In this document: one piece after another, positions 13,326-26,614 of the stretch | Position numbering within the stretch: the first letter of the stretch is position 1 | Layout: every line of letters starts with the position of its first letter | From: Endothia cerciana | Lineage: Eukaryota > Ascomycota > Sordariomycetes > Diaporthales > Cryphonectriaceae | Direction: 5' to 3' | NCBI GenBank assembly: GCA_026119935.1 | Contig: JALRMH010000029.1 | Span: 310,001-374,000 of the forward strand | Length of the DNA stretch: 64,000 bases | Program-made: the position numbers and the translations under genes | Notes under the pieces: model-generated | Told to the model about the DNA's origin: nothing | Database searches by the model: none | Seen by the model: only the letters and a program-made list of their open reading frames with translations

Positions 13326-15637
13326 TCCCGAGCGCGTCTTATCTAGTCTGATACGTGCAAGGATGATCATGTATGCCCTCCTCTCTTACGGTACATCCAA
13401 TAGCTCGTACCGCAATACTAGCGGGCCACTTCCAAAAACTTAGCTGTCCTGCGACCGTGTTGGGGCGTTATCATCAGCCATACGGAGGGCGAGAATGTGA
13501 GAATGATTGTTGTGGGTGCGGGAGGACAGCTCGAAAAGACCTTCATGGTGGGTATGATTATACGCGAGCTGAAAAGGCCATCCCAAATGCAATGCACGGC
13601 GAGGTTATGGCGTTGTCAAAAATGACATATTTCGAGTTTCTGGTCAATTACGTTGTGGCGGAACGTGTTGCAACGTGCTGTGGGTTCCCGAGGCCCTCCG
13701 GATCTTCCTACGTGCGTTTCCTCATTGACGGAGGGAGATGATGGTGCTGCCACGTCCAGCCGCACCTTTTGCCCTGCGTCTCTCGGGCCTCAGGATGCAT
13801 CGGACCTGTGGTACACCGCCCTACATTAGCCGACCGTTCAAGGCTCGAGTTCCTGGTCTGAGGCGATATAATTTCCGCTGACTTTGCCCTCAACAGGCTG
13901 TAGCGGAATCTCTGGGCTTCAGGAGCGTGCCACGATAACCAAGCCCTCGAAAGGTTCAGCCATCGCTTTCGTCCTCTACTGTGTACATGTCTTAATGCGT
14001 ATGGTTTCCATGCACGTACCACGTAAAGGGCTGGTTTCTGAGATGTCCGACAAGTTTTACAAACATATTCAGCAGCGAACTATCTGCGACACGGCTCACC
14101 GCGTACTCAATCAGGGTTCACCCATCCTCTCATTTCGCCCCCTTCTTCTTTGTTTCTTTCCAAGTTTTGTTTCTTTAGGCCGTAGCCTCTCCGTGCGTGT
14201 GCGTGTGTGTGACACACGAATATACGGCCACGATCCGTACCACTCGATCTCAAACCTTGAGCGACGTTTGGCCGAAATTCGTACCAGGCGTGCAAAGCAT
14301 CGAGGACCGCCCCAATCCGTCTGTTTAGGTGTCCCCGCCGCGCGCTGTGTAATGTCATGGAAGAATATGTCAGAATGCAAGCCACGAACGCACTCTTTGC
14401 GCACGGGAGCCGCCCCCTCCTGTGCGAGCTGCCCTCACCCGCCAGGTCCTTACAGCCTGCCTTCCTCCCGCTCGAAGGTGTTTCGACGCCGGAAGTCCGC
14501 TACCTGAAGTCTCGGCCTCACCTGAGGGAACCCACACCCCATATCGTTTCGGAGGACAGCCCACTTCGAGACCCGTCTCGTCTACAGGCCGAGGACGTAG
14601 AGTCTCCCATCTCGCTTACGCCAGCTACATTCGCCTGGGGCTCGCCCACGGGACCTCAGAGACCTGAGACCCGTGTACCGGGACTGCGTCTCGGCAATCT
14701 GAGACAGGGTGGCTGCGAGAGGGGAGACAGACCTGACCGCCAGATGTCGACCACAGGTGGCACGTCTCTGGCTTGTCCGGTACGGTATCGCTGGCAGTGT
14801 AGGGCTGCAGGTGAGGCTTGAAGCTAGGCATTTCGGTGAGGCGCTTCAGCCGCAGCCTTGTTGTGACCGCACCCCCTAGGTTTTCCTCAGCGGCCATTTC
14901 TGCCCCGTCGGTGGGAGTCGTGCAAATGTTCGACGGTCTTCGGGCCCGTATGGCCCAACACAGAATAATGGACTAGTTCAGACCAACGGCGTTCCAAGGT
15001 AGATGGACAGACGGGCCAAGACGGGCGCCGGCCTCCTGCAGAACCCCTTCCCCGACCAATAATGGAGCCGGCTAAGTCTACAGTATCCAGACCTGTGAAT
15101 ACGGCGTAGACCCAGGGATCCTCTTCACTTCTCGCGAACCGCGGAGACAAGTAAAGCGCTGCGCCGCAGTCCATGTGGCTACCCCTCGGTGGAAATACCT
15201 CGCGGGAGGAAGCAGACATAGAATCTCTCAAAAATGACCTCGGATCCTGCCCCTCACAAGTGGTTTGGGTATCCTAACGACCCAGCATGGCTTCTGGCTG
15301 CACTCAGTCATACTATGACAGCCGAGACGCCAAGCACGTAGGCGCGCAAGAGACGTGGAGCAAGATTTGGTTTTGCAAAGCATGATTATTACATATGAGA
15401 CGGCTTACCGTAGCAGTAACGGTAGGGCCAGCGACCCCAGCCAGAAATTTGCGCCTGGAAACCCCAGAAACACCTACTACACGAGCCATGTTGTTTTTCT
15501 TGCCCTCGTTCTTGCGCAGGTCCCCTTCATCCCCGCAGTCCGCTCTCGTACAGTCAGACCAGTCCACCAACAAGAGTGACAGCCTTCATCTAAACGCCTC
15601 CTACCAGGGACAAGCCATATGCTCGCAGCCTCTTTAG
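13326..15637. other. Intergenic region, convergent 3' flanks
   Basis: About 2.3 kb between the stops of SEC24 and the PARG-like gene. Open frames up to 207 codons occur, but none has a recognisable domain, splice pattern or codon bias. I see no RNA gene or transposon. Confidence 0.5.
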
Positions 15638-16845
15638 CTACGACATCAGGTTCTGGACACCCATCCGGGTATCACGCTCCGTCAACACCCTGTTGATCTC
15701 CGCGCTGCCAAAGACATGCGAGAAGATATCGTAATCGGTCGGCTGCCCAGCCGAAGGTCCAGCCGACGAGCTCGACGACGCCTTGCCCTTGCCCTTGCCC
15801 TTGCCCGAGCTGCCCGAGGGGCTCGAGCCCGCCCCGGAGCCCCGCCCGCCCTTCTTGGCGGCGTCCTCCGCGATCAGCCGCGCCGTGCTCTGGCTCCGGT
15901 CCTCGAACACGAACGCCACGTTCTCGAGGTGGCCCCGCAGGTTCGGGTCCCAGAGGAGCACCTCGCGCCACATCTCGGCCATCTCCTGCGGCGGGTTGCG
16001 GTACGAACCCAGGCCGAAGTCACCGATGACCACACTGCGGATGTCGTTATACACGCAGATGGTGAGCGCCGCGCGCAGCTTCCTCTTGGCGAGGTCGCGC
16101 TCCGTCTCGAACGAGTAGCGCGTCCCGTTGGCCTGCAGCTTCGGCCAGCGCGTCGGCACGACGGAGACCACGGGGAGCTCACGCCACTCGCAGCTCTCGC
16201 GGGGCTCGTAGCGGTCGTGGGGCCCGCGGAAGACGACTGTATGGTGGGGCGTGTCAGCCCTATCGGTAGTCTGGAATCTCGGAACTGGAACGCATCTGGA
16301 AGCGCAGAGACTTACCCACTCGATCAGAGTACAGCCCTCCCTCGGATGGTATCGGGTAGTTGGTCTCCTTGGGGGTGGCCAGGTGCGAGGACAGGTTACT
16401 CCGCCGGCACAGGCGCTCCTCGTAGCCTACAACGCCTGTCTCCCAGTCCCCACCTGGTCGCTTCTCGTTGGCGGCACAGATGAAGGCCACCTTTGTGTTG
16501 TTGTTTGCAGCCGACCAGCACGTCGCAAAGTCCACTGGATCACCTTCACGAACCCCTGATCGGTCAACGTGTCAGTCACACCATGTCGTGAAACAAAATA
16601 AAGGGTAGCGGGTCGCATGTGGGAGGTAGGGCGGCCAACATGGCTTGGGACCTACAGAAGATGGGCGGGGAGAGATTCATCGTGGGCCTGTGTGGGAACT
16701 GAGTGTAGTGTATGGTCAGGGGTTCGGCGTAGAGGTAGGCGTAGGCTGGCCATGTTCCTGCGCACTTCTTGAGGAACCTCTTGGTCTCGGCAGCCACTTC
16801 TGCCGGTCTGGGCTTGGACGACCTGGAGGAACTCGAAGATGGCAT
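15638..16845 (-). CDS. Microbial-type PARG catalytic-domain protein (DUF2263 / TIGR02452 family)
   Basis: Members of this family share the poly(ADP-ribose) glycohydrolase macrodomain-like fold, and ADP-ribose removal is the presumed role. Proposed exons are 16845-16656, 16555-16316 and 16236-15638, giving 342 aa. The second intron (79 nt, GTAAGT/CAG) is secure because it restores the run LYSDRV-VVFRGPHDRY. The first intron (100 nt, GTAGGT donor, CTGAC branch site, CAG acceptor) is the best fit but less certain, so residues about 50-66 may change. The signature loop reads AANEKRPGGDWETG then YEERLCRRS (about 91-115), where bacterial members have GGG and QEE. VVSVVPTRWPKL and VIGDFGLGSYRNPP follow. 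A Gly/Ser/Lys low-complexity stretch (about 270-310) precedes a conserved C-terminal tail. The start is the first ATG (MPSSSSSRSS); an upstream TTG was rejected. Confidence 0.85.
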
Positions 16846-18908
16846 GATGTGAAGAGACAATGTGGGCCTCGTAGAAGATTCTTGTGACCGGGGAAGTTAA
16901 GAGGAGAAGGCAGGAGGATTCTCGATGGTGAAGCTTGCTTAGGAAGAGCGGGGACAAAAGGGGGAAAGAAGATGTTATGGTTGAACTGTGGACTAATTGA
17001 GGGCCAAGGGAAGAGTTGTGAGAGGCCCGCGTCAGCTCATTAAATACCTTTCCCGTCTCCCTCACATGTTATCGGAAGATGGTCATCGCCAGCAGATTTT
17101 TCAAGAGATGTCTTCGATTTCGGTGTCATGGATATAGAGGTGACGGATACGGGCCATTGCAAGCGAGGAAGAAAGACCTTCCAAGGCTCGGTGTGACACC
17201 GTCGTTTGAACACATTCACTCATGTCTTGGAATTCCAGCAGGAAGGCCAACAGCAGGAAACGGACGGAAAGAGGTTTATACTCGGCCTCCTGTCTCTGAT
17301 AGCCAACGACGGTGGGCCATAACTTGAACCGAAGCGTAGGCTCAAGTAGGACCACTTGATGCAGATTCATGATTAGCGATGAAGGTCGCATGTGGCCTCC
17401 CGCAACCTGCTACTGCAATCTGCCGCCGTTACACTAGATCTGTGTTAAATCTGTGGATGAAGGCTACGTGGCCGGTGCCTGCTTCGCCTTTTTATTTTAT
17501 TTTGTCATTTTTTGTGGTCATCGCTGCAGTACAACAGGAACAGGCGGTATCGGATTTCTAGCGGCCGAGTTGGGCTAGCAAAACCTCCAGCCGTCAGCAG
17601 GTTGAAGCAACATGGCAGTCGGAAGTATCTGGTCTGGGAACTCCGCGCTCGCGGGTCGATCCGCCTTGGTCCAGCACCGTTGGAAGGCTTATCTCATGTA
17701 ATAGCTTGCTGGTTCAACTGGAGGAGATGGGATGACAGGGAAACAAACAGCAGGTCGTCGGGACTTGCCAGTCGGTTGGCGGTCATGAAGTTCCGTGACA
17801 AGTCGAATCCGACAGGCCGGGACGCCCCACACGGCCGCGCCGCTATGTGTCGAGTTTCAAACGGCAAGGCTAGGGTGACTACTGTTATTCGTCAGGTGGA
17901 TGAGGAGGCTCAAATTGCAACCCGCCACGGCGTCGTAGAGCGTACTGAAGAGGTTTTGAGAGCTGCTGAAGAGCCAGGACGTGATGGCGCCTTGTGACAC
18001 AGTCACAGAGATCCAGCTTGGAGCCGTCCCGACAGCAGCTGATGGTCGAGGCAACCTCGTACAGCTTACTGCATCCAGACTGCTGGGAATCGAACGCAGG
18101 CCGACCTCACCAGTGACAGGAGCAGACGGTCCATCAACTCCAATCGGCACTCGCCGCCTACGCGGTACTTCCGTTGCCGATAGAGAGCCTTGAGACAGAA
18201 ACCCAGCCTCGTTTGCTCAAGTAGAAGGGCCACTTTGGGGGTACACGCACCCGAACATGGACCACGGACTGAGGAACTTGCCTGGTCTCCCTTGTCGATG
18301 AGTGCGTCGTCGAGCTGGTTGGCAGGTCAGGTCGGATATCCGAAATGACGGGCAAGCCGCATCCCATCTACCCGTTCATACAGCATAGACGGAATCAAGG
18401 CCGCTGTGCACACCTCGTGAATGGCACGGCTTGTCGTACATGAGTACCATATCGACAATGAGCGCAGCTCTGCTTCTGGGGGACGAGATGTGAGCCCCGT
18501 GATAGTCTCGTTGACGGTGAGGGTCCTAAAATGGGCACGCTTGTCGGGCTCGGAGCTCCCATCAGATTCGGAGGCCTCGCCTCATTTGGCCACACCGGTG
18601 CGTGCCCATGGTGTTTGCTGCAGTTGGATGCCCCATTTGACGTGTGTTTGCTCTGTTGGTTTGTCGACAGTCAGGTGCCGGCTAAATGTCGGCACCGGAT
18701 GATCTGGTTCGCACCCTCCGTCGCTTATGTAATGACCGTGTCTCATTTTCGAGAGAGAAAAAGACGTCACTTGAGGATGTCTATCACAGGCCTGCTGCAC
18801 CCACAGCTACCAAGGCGATGACACAACATGATCAGATACCAGTGGCGCTGATTGACCGCTCCTCACCTCTCCTCTCTACCCTTTTTACTCTAGGCATCGG
18901 CTCAAGCA
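16846..18908. promoter_or_regulatory. Divergent intergenic region, PARG-like gene / SLM5
   Basis: About 2.1 kb between two divergent starts, holding both promoters. No credible gene was seen. Just before the SLM5 ATG, sequence around 18874-18895 is pyrimidine-rich and ends in CTCTAG, which resembles a 3' splice site, so a 5'UTR intron is possible. Confidence 0.5.
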
Positions 18909-20650
18909 ATGCGGTCAGCTGGTCTGGCATCTGCTGCCAGGAGATGCCTGAGAAGTGCTGCCTCCTCTCCCAATGGCCTGTCTCGAGTCCGACCCTCGCT
19001 ACGCCGATATATATCCGGTGGTGATGGAGCTCCACGGTCCATTGCAAAGCTGCTAGAGTGGAAGCCTGAGGGGCTGGAGGCCCGCGATGTCGTCGTCAAC
19101 GGCTTCATCCGTTCCGTACGTTCCATGAAGGCACGGTCTTTTGTCGCGCTTGGAGACGGCTCCTCGCTTGTGCCCTTGCAGGCGCTCGTTCCCACGGATC
19201 AGGCTGAAGGGTACGATCTAATTTTCCGACGCATCTGTCTCGGCTACCCTCATCGATACTGACTCAATTACCCTCCAGTCTCGCAATTGGTGCTGCTATC
19301 CGCCTCAGAGGTTCTTGGGTCCCATCACCCGGCGCCGGCCAGTCACACGAACTACACGTCAACAACGTTCAAGTGCTGGGCTCTTCAGACGCCAAGGTAT
19401 TATCCTGTGACGCGACCTGAATCCTCATCGGACCCGTCGTATTTTTTGCGGATACTGATCTTGGACCTGGGGGTTAGACTTTCCCGATACAAAAGAAATA
19501 CCAGACACCTGAGTACCTCCGAACGATGCCTCATCTTCGGCCGAGAACGCCCTTCAACTCCGCCATTCTCAGATTTCGGTCCGAAGTAGTCACCACTTTG
19601 AACCAATTCTTCGCTAGCCAAGACTTTGTCCAGACGCACCCACCCGTTATCACCTCGTCCGACTGTGAAGGTGCTGGAGAAGTCTTCAACGTCGCCCCTG
19701 CAAACAAGAAGGAGGATGAAACAGACCAGTCCTTCTTTCGTGCTCCGAAATACCTGACCGTGTCAGCTCAGCTCCACCTCGAGGCCCTCGCTCAGTCTGT
19801 TGGCAACGTGTGGACATTGTCCCCGACTTTCCGTGCGGAGCGAAGTGACACTTCCAGGCATCTTAGCGAATTCTACATGCTTGAGGCTGAGATGAGTTTT
19901 GTGGACGAGCTCGGCGGTATCATGGACCTGCTGGAAGACATGCTCCGATACACGGCCTCCAGACTCTATCAGTCTCGGGTTGCTCAGGAGCTGAGGGCCC
20001 CAGGCAGAGACAGAAGCGCTGACGATTCTGCCGGTGACCGCGCCTCGCCGAAAGAAGTCGATGAGAGGTGGCAGGGCTTGCTGCAGGCCTCCTGGCCGCG
20101 ATTGACGTACACAGAGGCTGTCGACATGCTGAAGACAGAACAGCATCTGTTTGAGCATAGGCCCGTGTGGGGCGACGGCTTGCACTCTGAACACGAAAAG
20201 TACATCGCACTCGTGGTTGGCAAAGGAAAGCCGGTCTTTGTCACTCACTATCCTCGCGACATCAAGGCTTTCTACATGCGCCCCACCCGAGAGCATGAGC
20301 AGGAAGCCGCACCCCGGGAGACAGTCGACTGCTTCGACCTACTAGTCCCTGAATTTTGTGAGATTGCCGGCGGCTCTATGCGTGAGCATCGCCTGTCGCC
20401 ACTCCTGGGCGCGATGAAAAGGCATGGAATTGTTACACCATCAATGGAAGGCAGCATTCAAACGGCCGCGGATGATGCGACATCGCTAGGAGGCCCTCTG
20501 GGCTGGTATGCAGACCTCCGCCGTTGGGGCTGTCCGCCTCATGGCGGCTTTGGCCTTGGCTTCGACCGCCTCCTCGGTTACCTGTCAGGGGTCCAAACTA
20601 TCCGGGACACCGTCACCTTCCCTCGGTGGTACGGGCGGTGTGACTGTTGA
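18909..20650 (+). CDS. SLM5: Asparaginyl-tRNA synthetase, mitochondrial
   Basis: This class IIb aminoacyl-tRNA synthetase charges tRNA-Asn in mitochondria. Exons are 18909-19210, 19279-19396 and 19478-20650, with introns of 68 and 81 nt. The joins QAEG-LAIGAAIRL and SDAK-TFPIQKKYQ match the family. The product is 530 aa. The first 35 residues are Arg/Ala/Ser-rich without acidic residues, as in a mitochondrial presequence, and the absence of a long cytosolic N-terminal extension also argues for the organellar enzyme. An OB-fold anticodon-binding domain spans about 45-155. Motif 2 is FRAERSDTSRH (258-268) and motif 3 is GGFGLGFDRLLGY near the C-terminus, within 495-530. An insertion around 345-370 (RAPGRDRSADDSAGDR) is low-complexity. 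AspRS is less likely because the overall sequence reads as AsnRS throughout. Confidence 0.94.
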
Positions 20651-20874
20651 GGGAAACAATTGTACCGGATCTGAACAATCTCAGATTCAGATTGGTCCCA
20701 TCCTTACAGATCTGCTCATGCTGTGCTCGTCAAAGCTTGCCTACTTTGGCGATTCGTGTCACCTCACTTCCGCATCCGAGATCTGCGACTGGGCGCCATC
20801 TGTGTCCCTCGCCGCGAAATCAACATGCAGCCTCCCCGGCGTTTGTGGAGACACGGCAGTCCATTCTTGCTGAG

Positions 20875-20880
20875 AATAAA
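20875..20880 (+). terminator. Candidate poly(A) signal of SLM5
   Basis: AATAAA on the plus strand, 225 nt past the SLM5 stop. The position is reasonable for a fungal 3'UTR, but many fungal genes lack a strict hexamer. Confidence 0.35.
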
Positions 20881-23261
20881 CACGAGGCTTGCATCTGACA
20901 GGTTTCGAGACGTTTTCTAAGCGTCAACCTCGCAACCCCGTGTGACTCCCCAGAGTACTACGGCCTTACTCCAATATGTCTCCGCGAAGATGCGTATGAG
21001 CTGCAGCTTGCCGTGTGGTGCAGCTCGGCAAGATTGACGAGGGACGATTTGGCGCCCTCATGGCCCGAAGTCAGACCTTCAAGTCAAACACCGAATGAAA
21101 GGGCCACCATCGAGATGTAGTAACAGGATGACGGCGGCTTCCGAGCCTAGATGTACGTTATTACGGCAATGTACAGAACTCTCCTCTTTTTCACGCTTTG
21201 TGAACCACTTTCACTGGATCCAAAACGGCCAGGCGTCGAGTGACTTTCCTGACCAAGTCGAGGCAGCATCAAGGGGTGTTCACAGGTAATTTGTTGTCCA
21301 TCGAGTGCGCCCACGCGCAAGCGCGCGCCTGGTTCGGATGCGTCTCACCTCATAATACTTTCGTACTCGTCATGGTCTTATACTACAACTCCGGCCAACA
21401 GGTTGCTGAGATGGAAGTCATCAAAAGTGCTCAAAGGTAAGGCTGCCTCCAAAAGATTTGCGCTACGAACTCCACGTCTCCTAGTACAAGGTCTTGGCCG
21501 TTGCCGATTCTCCTAAATGAGCCTGATGGACCATGACGATCTTCCAGAAAGCAAGGGAAGGTTTCTTGGGCGCCACCGAAACGTGTGAGCTGGACCGAAA
21601 AGAAATGCTCTCACCACTTTGGACATTGGGCTGCCCCCGCTGTCCTCGACGAAGCAGCAAATGAGTATTACTGAACCCACTTCATCTCTAGATGATCAGT
21701 CATGGTCTTCCGCTTGAGAAGCCCCTCAGAAGCCCCTAGGTCCGACGCCCTCCGACCTACCTTTAGCTGTCGAAGTCGGCCCCCTGGGTCAAGCTGCTCA
21801 GCCATAGTCGTCACTCTGGTTTGTGCTGACCCCTTGTCTTCACACTCCTGGGCGTGCCCGAGCATCTCATAGCGCCTCCGCCGAAGAGCCATTCCAAGAC
21901 TGTCCGGACACCGCTGCTATGTCTCTAAAGTTATCTGGAGGTTAACAACACCAAGTCGGTTGTTCTCGACCTATCATCTGGGGGGCGGATCAACAGGCTG
22001 AGCAAGCCTGCTGAAACCGTTTCGCCAACAACTGGCTCACTGGAAGGGTGTGGAGGTCCTCTCTTCCAAGGCCCTGGGTGTGGAGACTGAAATCTGAGGT
22101 GGCCGCGTCATGTGTGACGAGTGGCATGACGACTTCTCGACAAATCGAGCGGCGCTTGCAACCCTTCAGTTGATGATGGAAGACACCGGCGTCGATCCAC
22201 TGTGGCATCCTAGATATGGAAGAGCAGGCTCTGGTTTGTCAGGCCCGGCGAAGCTGAGATCAGCTAAATCATTTCTATCTCTCACACGGGCATGCGAATA
22301 GCTCCTCAAGTGACTACATAAGGCTTACTTGCTTCCGCCGTGGTGAACCCTCCTGCGCCCGACATGCATCTCCACCCACGGAAGAAGCAAGACGTACTGC
22401 TGCATTCGAGTCCAGTGGTAACAATCTTCCAACTGCGCTAGACGACTGGCGAGGTCGGAACCCACATCTCTTCATCAGTCTTCGTGGACAAGGGGATCGC
22501 ACAGGGTTAATCGATAACCAGTCACGCTCTGCTAGAGACTCTCTGGACTCAGCTGGATAAGAGGCTCTACAAAACGTTCAATGAGCTGGAGGTAGGGCTT
22601 GGGCCCCAAGCGTTCTCCAAGCTGGATTCAAAGGGACGTCGGCTTGGCCGGAATGCGTCATGGCCGACATGTTCTATGGTTGTTCTCTTGGTCTAACTCG
22701 GGATTTGCCAGAACAAAGACATGTTGCTCAGGCAACAAGCACAGGAAAGCTCTAGATGGCATCCAATTGTTACATGGACTCCGGGCTGGAACGCTGTCAT
22801 GGCACGATTGCTTGTCACGCAGCAGAGCTGTGACACTATACTTCCACAATTTCACGGTGGCTGAGCGACTCGACGCCCATGCGTGCAGATAAGGAAGGAG
22901 ATTGCTGTAACTTCTCCAGGGTACGCCGTTCCCACATCTGGCGGCAGAACTCTGGCGACGGGCACATCACGTCACCCAAGGCATCTCAGATGCACGGGTT
23001 CGTCTCTCGTCGGTATGCAGAGGTTGTGGACGCGTTATAGACATGAAATCCTCAGACTACAGCCTCCATACAGTCTTGCAGCAAGGACCAGTCCCCATGA
23101 GATTCCGCCCTCTCTCGAGGACGAAAACAGGGCGGTACTCTTACCCGACAGCTCGGCCTCGTCTTGACATGCGGCAGGCCGAAGCCAAGAGCCAAGGCGC
23201 ACAACAATATCTGGGCCCCAACAAGCTTGGCAGTCGCCTTAAGAGAACCCCCTTGCGAGTA

Positions 23262-23272
23262 GTACTATGTAG
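23262..23272 (+). repeat. Copy of dispersed 11-mer GTACTATGTAG
   Basis: Exact plus-strand copy in the gene-free region; flanks are unrelated to those of the other copies. Confidence 0.5.
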
Positions 23273-24226
23273 CGACGTGAGGATCGGCAGCGCGACCTGC
23301 CCACCGCCTGGAGCCAAGACGACAGGTCACCAAACACAAGCTTCAGAGTTCGGACTGAGTGTGTCGTGTATTCTCAGCTGGGGCGCGAGCGAGCAAATTA
23401 TGTGGGCCGGCGGGACGAGAACGTGGGATTAAAACAATCACGGCTGATGGAGGCCACAATTACCAGGCAAGCTTATACCGGGGATCAAAACCTCGCCTCA
23501 GACCGTGCGGAACAATGGCATATCGGTCTGCGGCACGGGTGCGTGCCCACCAAGCAATGAACGATGGTTTTCCGACCTCGACTGGTCTGCGTACATTAGA
23601 CGCCGCTGTCCACTCGTGACAAAAGTCTTCTTGGAGAAGAACCGCAGCCCGCTAGAGGGCTCGTCGGGGCTACTACGACGGATATCACGGCTTCCTGCGG
23701 TGGTTGCGAAACGGGGCTGAGACGCGCAAAAGGCCCGCCCTGCGCGCGCCTCCGTCCGTCCTACGCCCCGCGAGATTGGCAGCCGCCCGTGTACGAGGTG
23801 ATCGAGTGATCATTTCATACGATGCACAGTCCTGTGTTTCGTTTCGAAAGTTGATGCCCTCAGTCTGCTGGCCGTCCGTCTGGGCCACTGGGCCAGACCC
23901 TCGTATCTACGAGCTTACCGGAAGTGGGAGCCCACAACGGTATTACCGAGGGGGAAATAAGGCGAATCACGGGGTCCATTCTCTGACGTCGAGGATCCTT
24001 GATCCGGTTCAACCTAGACGACAAGCGGGCGGAGGTTCTTCCTCCCACGGTGGTCTCTGCCAACGAATTAGTGCCCTGCGTTGGATTGCTGACAGGAATT
24101 CTGCTCATGGTGATCCGCAGATCTTGCCCGTGGTCATCAATCCTGGGCCAATCCTTCCTTACTCAGACGCCAAGTCGAAGTCGGACCGCAACTCTGTTTC
24201 TCTTGGTGTGGGTGTGGGTGTGGATG

Positions 24227-24260
24227 TCTCTCTCTCTCTCTCTCTCTGTCTCTCGCTCTC
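24227..24260. repeat. (TC)n microsatellite
   Basis: A TC dinucleotide tract with two interruptions, following a GTGGGT-rich stretch. Confidence 0.85.
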
Positions 24261-26603
24261 GCAATCTCACATGCATGAGCTGTATGGCTGTATGGCTGCA
24301 TGCCTTGCCTGCGGGCAGCTCACGGCATCCGCAGCGCATCGCCGGCGTCGCACAAAGTTTGAGCCCCGACGAGTTGGTTGGGTGGTGCAAAGGGCGTCAC
24401 AGGGGCTCTTACTTTGTACCAGAGCTTAAAATCAAAAGCATCCTCCCGATCTTGGTTCGGGGCCTGGCCTCTTTTCTCCGTGCAGGACGGGCTCTCCAAC
24501 CTTCAAGGTTCAATCCTTCGACATGCGGACGCAGATGAGGGAGGTGAGAGGCCGCGTAAGCTTCTCTGCTAGCGGCTCCGCTCGAGTGCAACCCCCCATC
24601 CACATGGCAAGGTGGGGGGAGGGGGGGTGGACAAGGGAGATGAGATTGATTGATCATGATCTCCCGCCTTTCCCTCGTGCGGCTGTCTAGCGCCACGACT
24701 TGTACCGGATACCTGGGACGCGTGTCAGGCCTGGCTGACGAGGCTGTCCCTGCCCGGGGCCATACACTGTGGTTCCCCCCCCTCCATAACGGGATGGTAC
24801 CATAGTAAACACTGAGGGACATCGTCCCAGACGAGTGCTTGTCAATGGAATTCATACCCTCTTAGCTGTCATTGCATCATTGCAACACGAGATCTCAGTA
24901 GGGCTTCGAGAAGCCCTCATGGTACCCAGCAACCTCGCAGCCGCGTGGTATGAAACCATCTCGAATCATGGGGTGGGCCGCCGGGATACACCCACCCACG
25001 ACACGCCCAGGGCCAAGCCAAGAAACCCCTGTCTGCCGTGCTAAAGTCGTCCACGAATTAAGCTTGTTTCTGCGCGTCGGCAAGTTCCATACAGAAGGAT
25101 CAACCTCATTCGAGCCTCGCCGAAATGCCGAGGCTGTGGGTAGCCTGGGGACCGGGGTCTATTTGTCCTTCGGGACGCCGCCCACACAGAACCCGCAGAC
25201 CCGCAGGCCAGGGGGGGGTGCAGGCAGGGGGGCCCCACGAGGCCCTCTCAACCACTACCGCCCACCACCACGACGACGACCGACGGGGGAGATGGGGCGT
25301 GTGTGTTCGTGATCCGGAGGGATCCTGTTGCCTAGGCTTGGCCAGTGTTTCATGGGTATAAACCCCCAGCTGGACGTCTGGGGCCTGAAGTCAAAAGAGA
25401 GAGAAATCATCCTGCAGGAGGAGCGAGGCTCCCCGGGACCGAGAGATGGCGATCGTTTATTCCTCGTGGGCGCCGTGCCGTGACAGAGAGAGGCAAGAAG
25501 AGCCCGGCGAGTCATCTGGCCCACGATCCCCCTGCGGCGGTCCCACTCGTCAAGAAGGTGTGGCTTGAGGCGAGTGAGGTTGAAGGATCGGGGGCCGACG
25601 CGTCCTCGACCCAGATTTGCCTCGCCAAGCCTCCAAGCGAGTGAGCTTAAAAAACCTTGTTCACCTTAGCCATAGCCTTGCTCGCTCGAGGCACTACCAT
25701 ACATGTCTGATCCCTAGAGCGGTACAGAGGTACTTACCTCGGTGCTGTGCCTATTATCTCCGAGGTGAGGAGGAACCTCGCCTGCGACGACACTATCCAT
25801 CGCGGCGGGTTCCTATCTCTCGCAGGGTGGGCTGGGGGCGAGCACGTTGGCCGGACCAGACACTTAGAGTCGACACAGCCCGGGCTGGTCAGGCCTGCTC
25901 CCAAGAGGTCATGCCACCCGGCGGCACGGCGTGTCATACATAGCGCGACGCCCGGACGGACATGCCTTCCCTTCTCCGCCCCTCGTGATGGCGGATCTCA
26001 GCGTTACCATAGGCTCTTCTCCCCCCGTTCCCCCCACCGTCCGGCGCTCACCACGGCCGGACCCCATCTGCCATGGGTGAGCGGCACACCGTCGAGGCGA
26101 TATGACACCGCCCCCCTCCCTGGGGTACAGATCCAATCACCACTTTTCAGATGAGGGCAGACAGGTACACCATGGGCCGGAGGGGAGGGAGCCCTATGAG
26201 ATTCCCGCATGTGTCGGCACGCGATGTCGCCCTCCATCCTGGTAAGGTGCTGACACCCCCTTCCAGGCTGCCCAGTGCCTTATCGGAGCTCCTCGTGCTG
26301 CCACCTTGCAGGACCGCCTTGTGGGCCGCGACGGGGAGGTGTGCGGTCATCTAAACGTGCTCCTGGGACCTGTGCAGCACGGTTGGGAAGGGGGGGGGGG
26401 GGCCGCACGGCTTCGAAGAAGGAGGACCAGCACTACAGGCGGGCGGGCTCACGTCCCAGGGCCGAAAGCGAGAAGACACGAGACCGAGCGTGTGGAAACG
26501 CGGCGAGGTGAGGCTGCAAGCCTCGTTGTGATCCTGTGGGACCCCCTGTCTAGAAAAAGGGCAGGCAGAGCGGAGATCTCAAGAGAGCCCGGCTGGACGG
26601 GCT

Positions 26604-26614
26604 GTACTATGTAG
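26604..26614 (+). repeat. Copy of dispersed 11-mer GTACTATGTAG
   Basis: Exact plus-strand copy in the gene-free region. Confidence 0.5.

Noticed and set aside
20900..23700. Possible RIP-mutated transposon relic
   Set aside because: No AT bias, no terminal repeats and no transposase or reverse-transcriptase similarity were visible in any frame.
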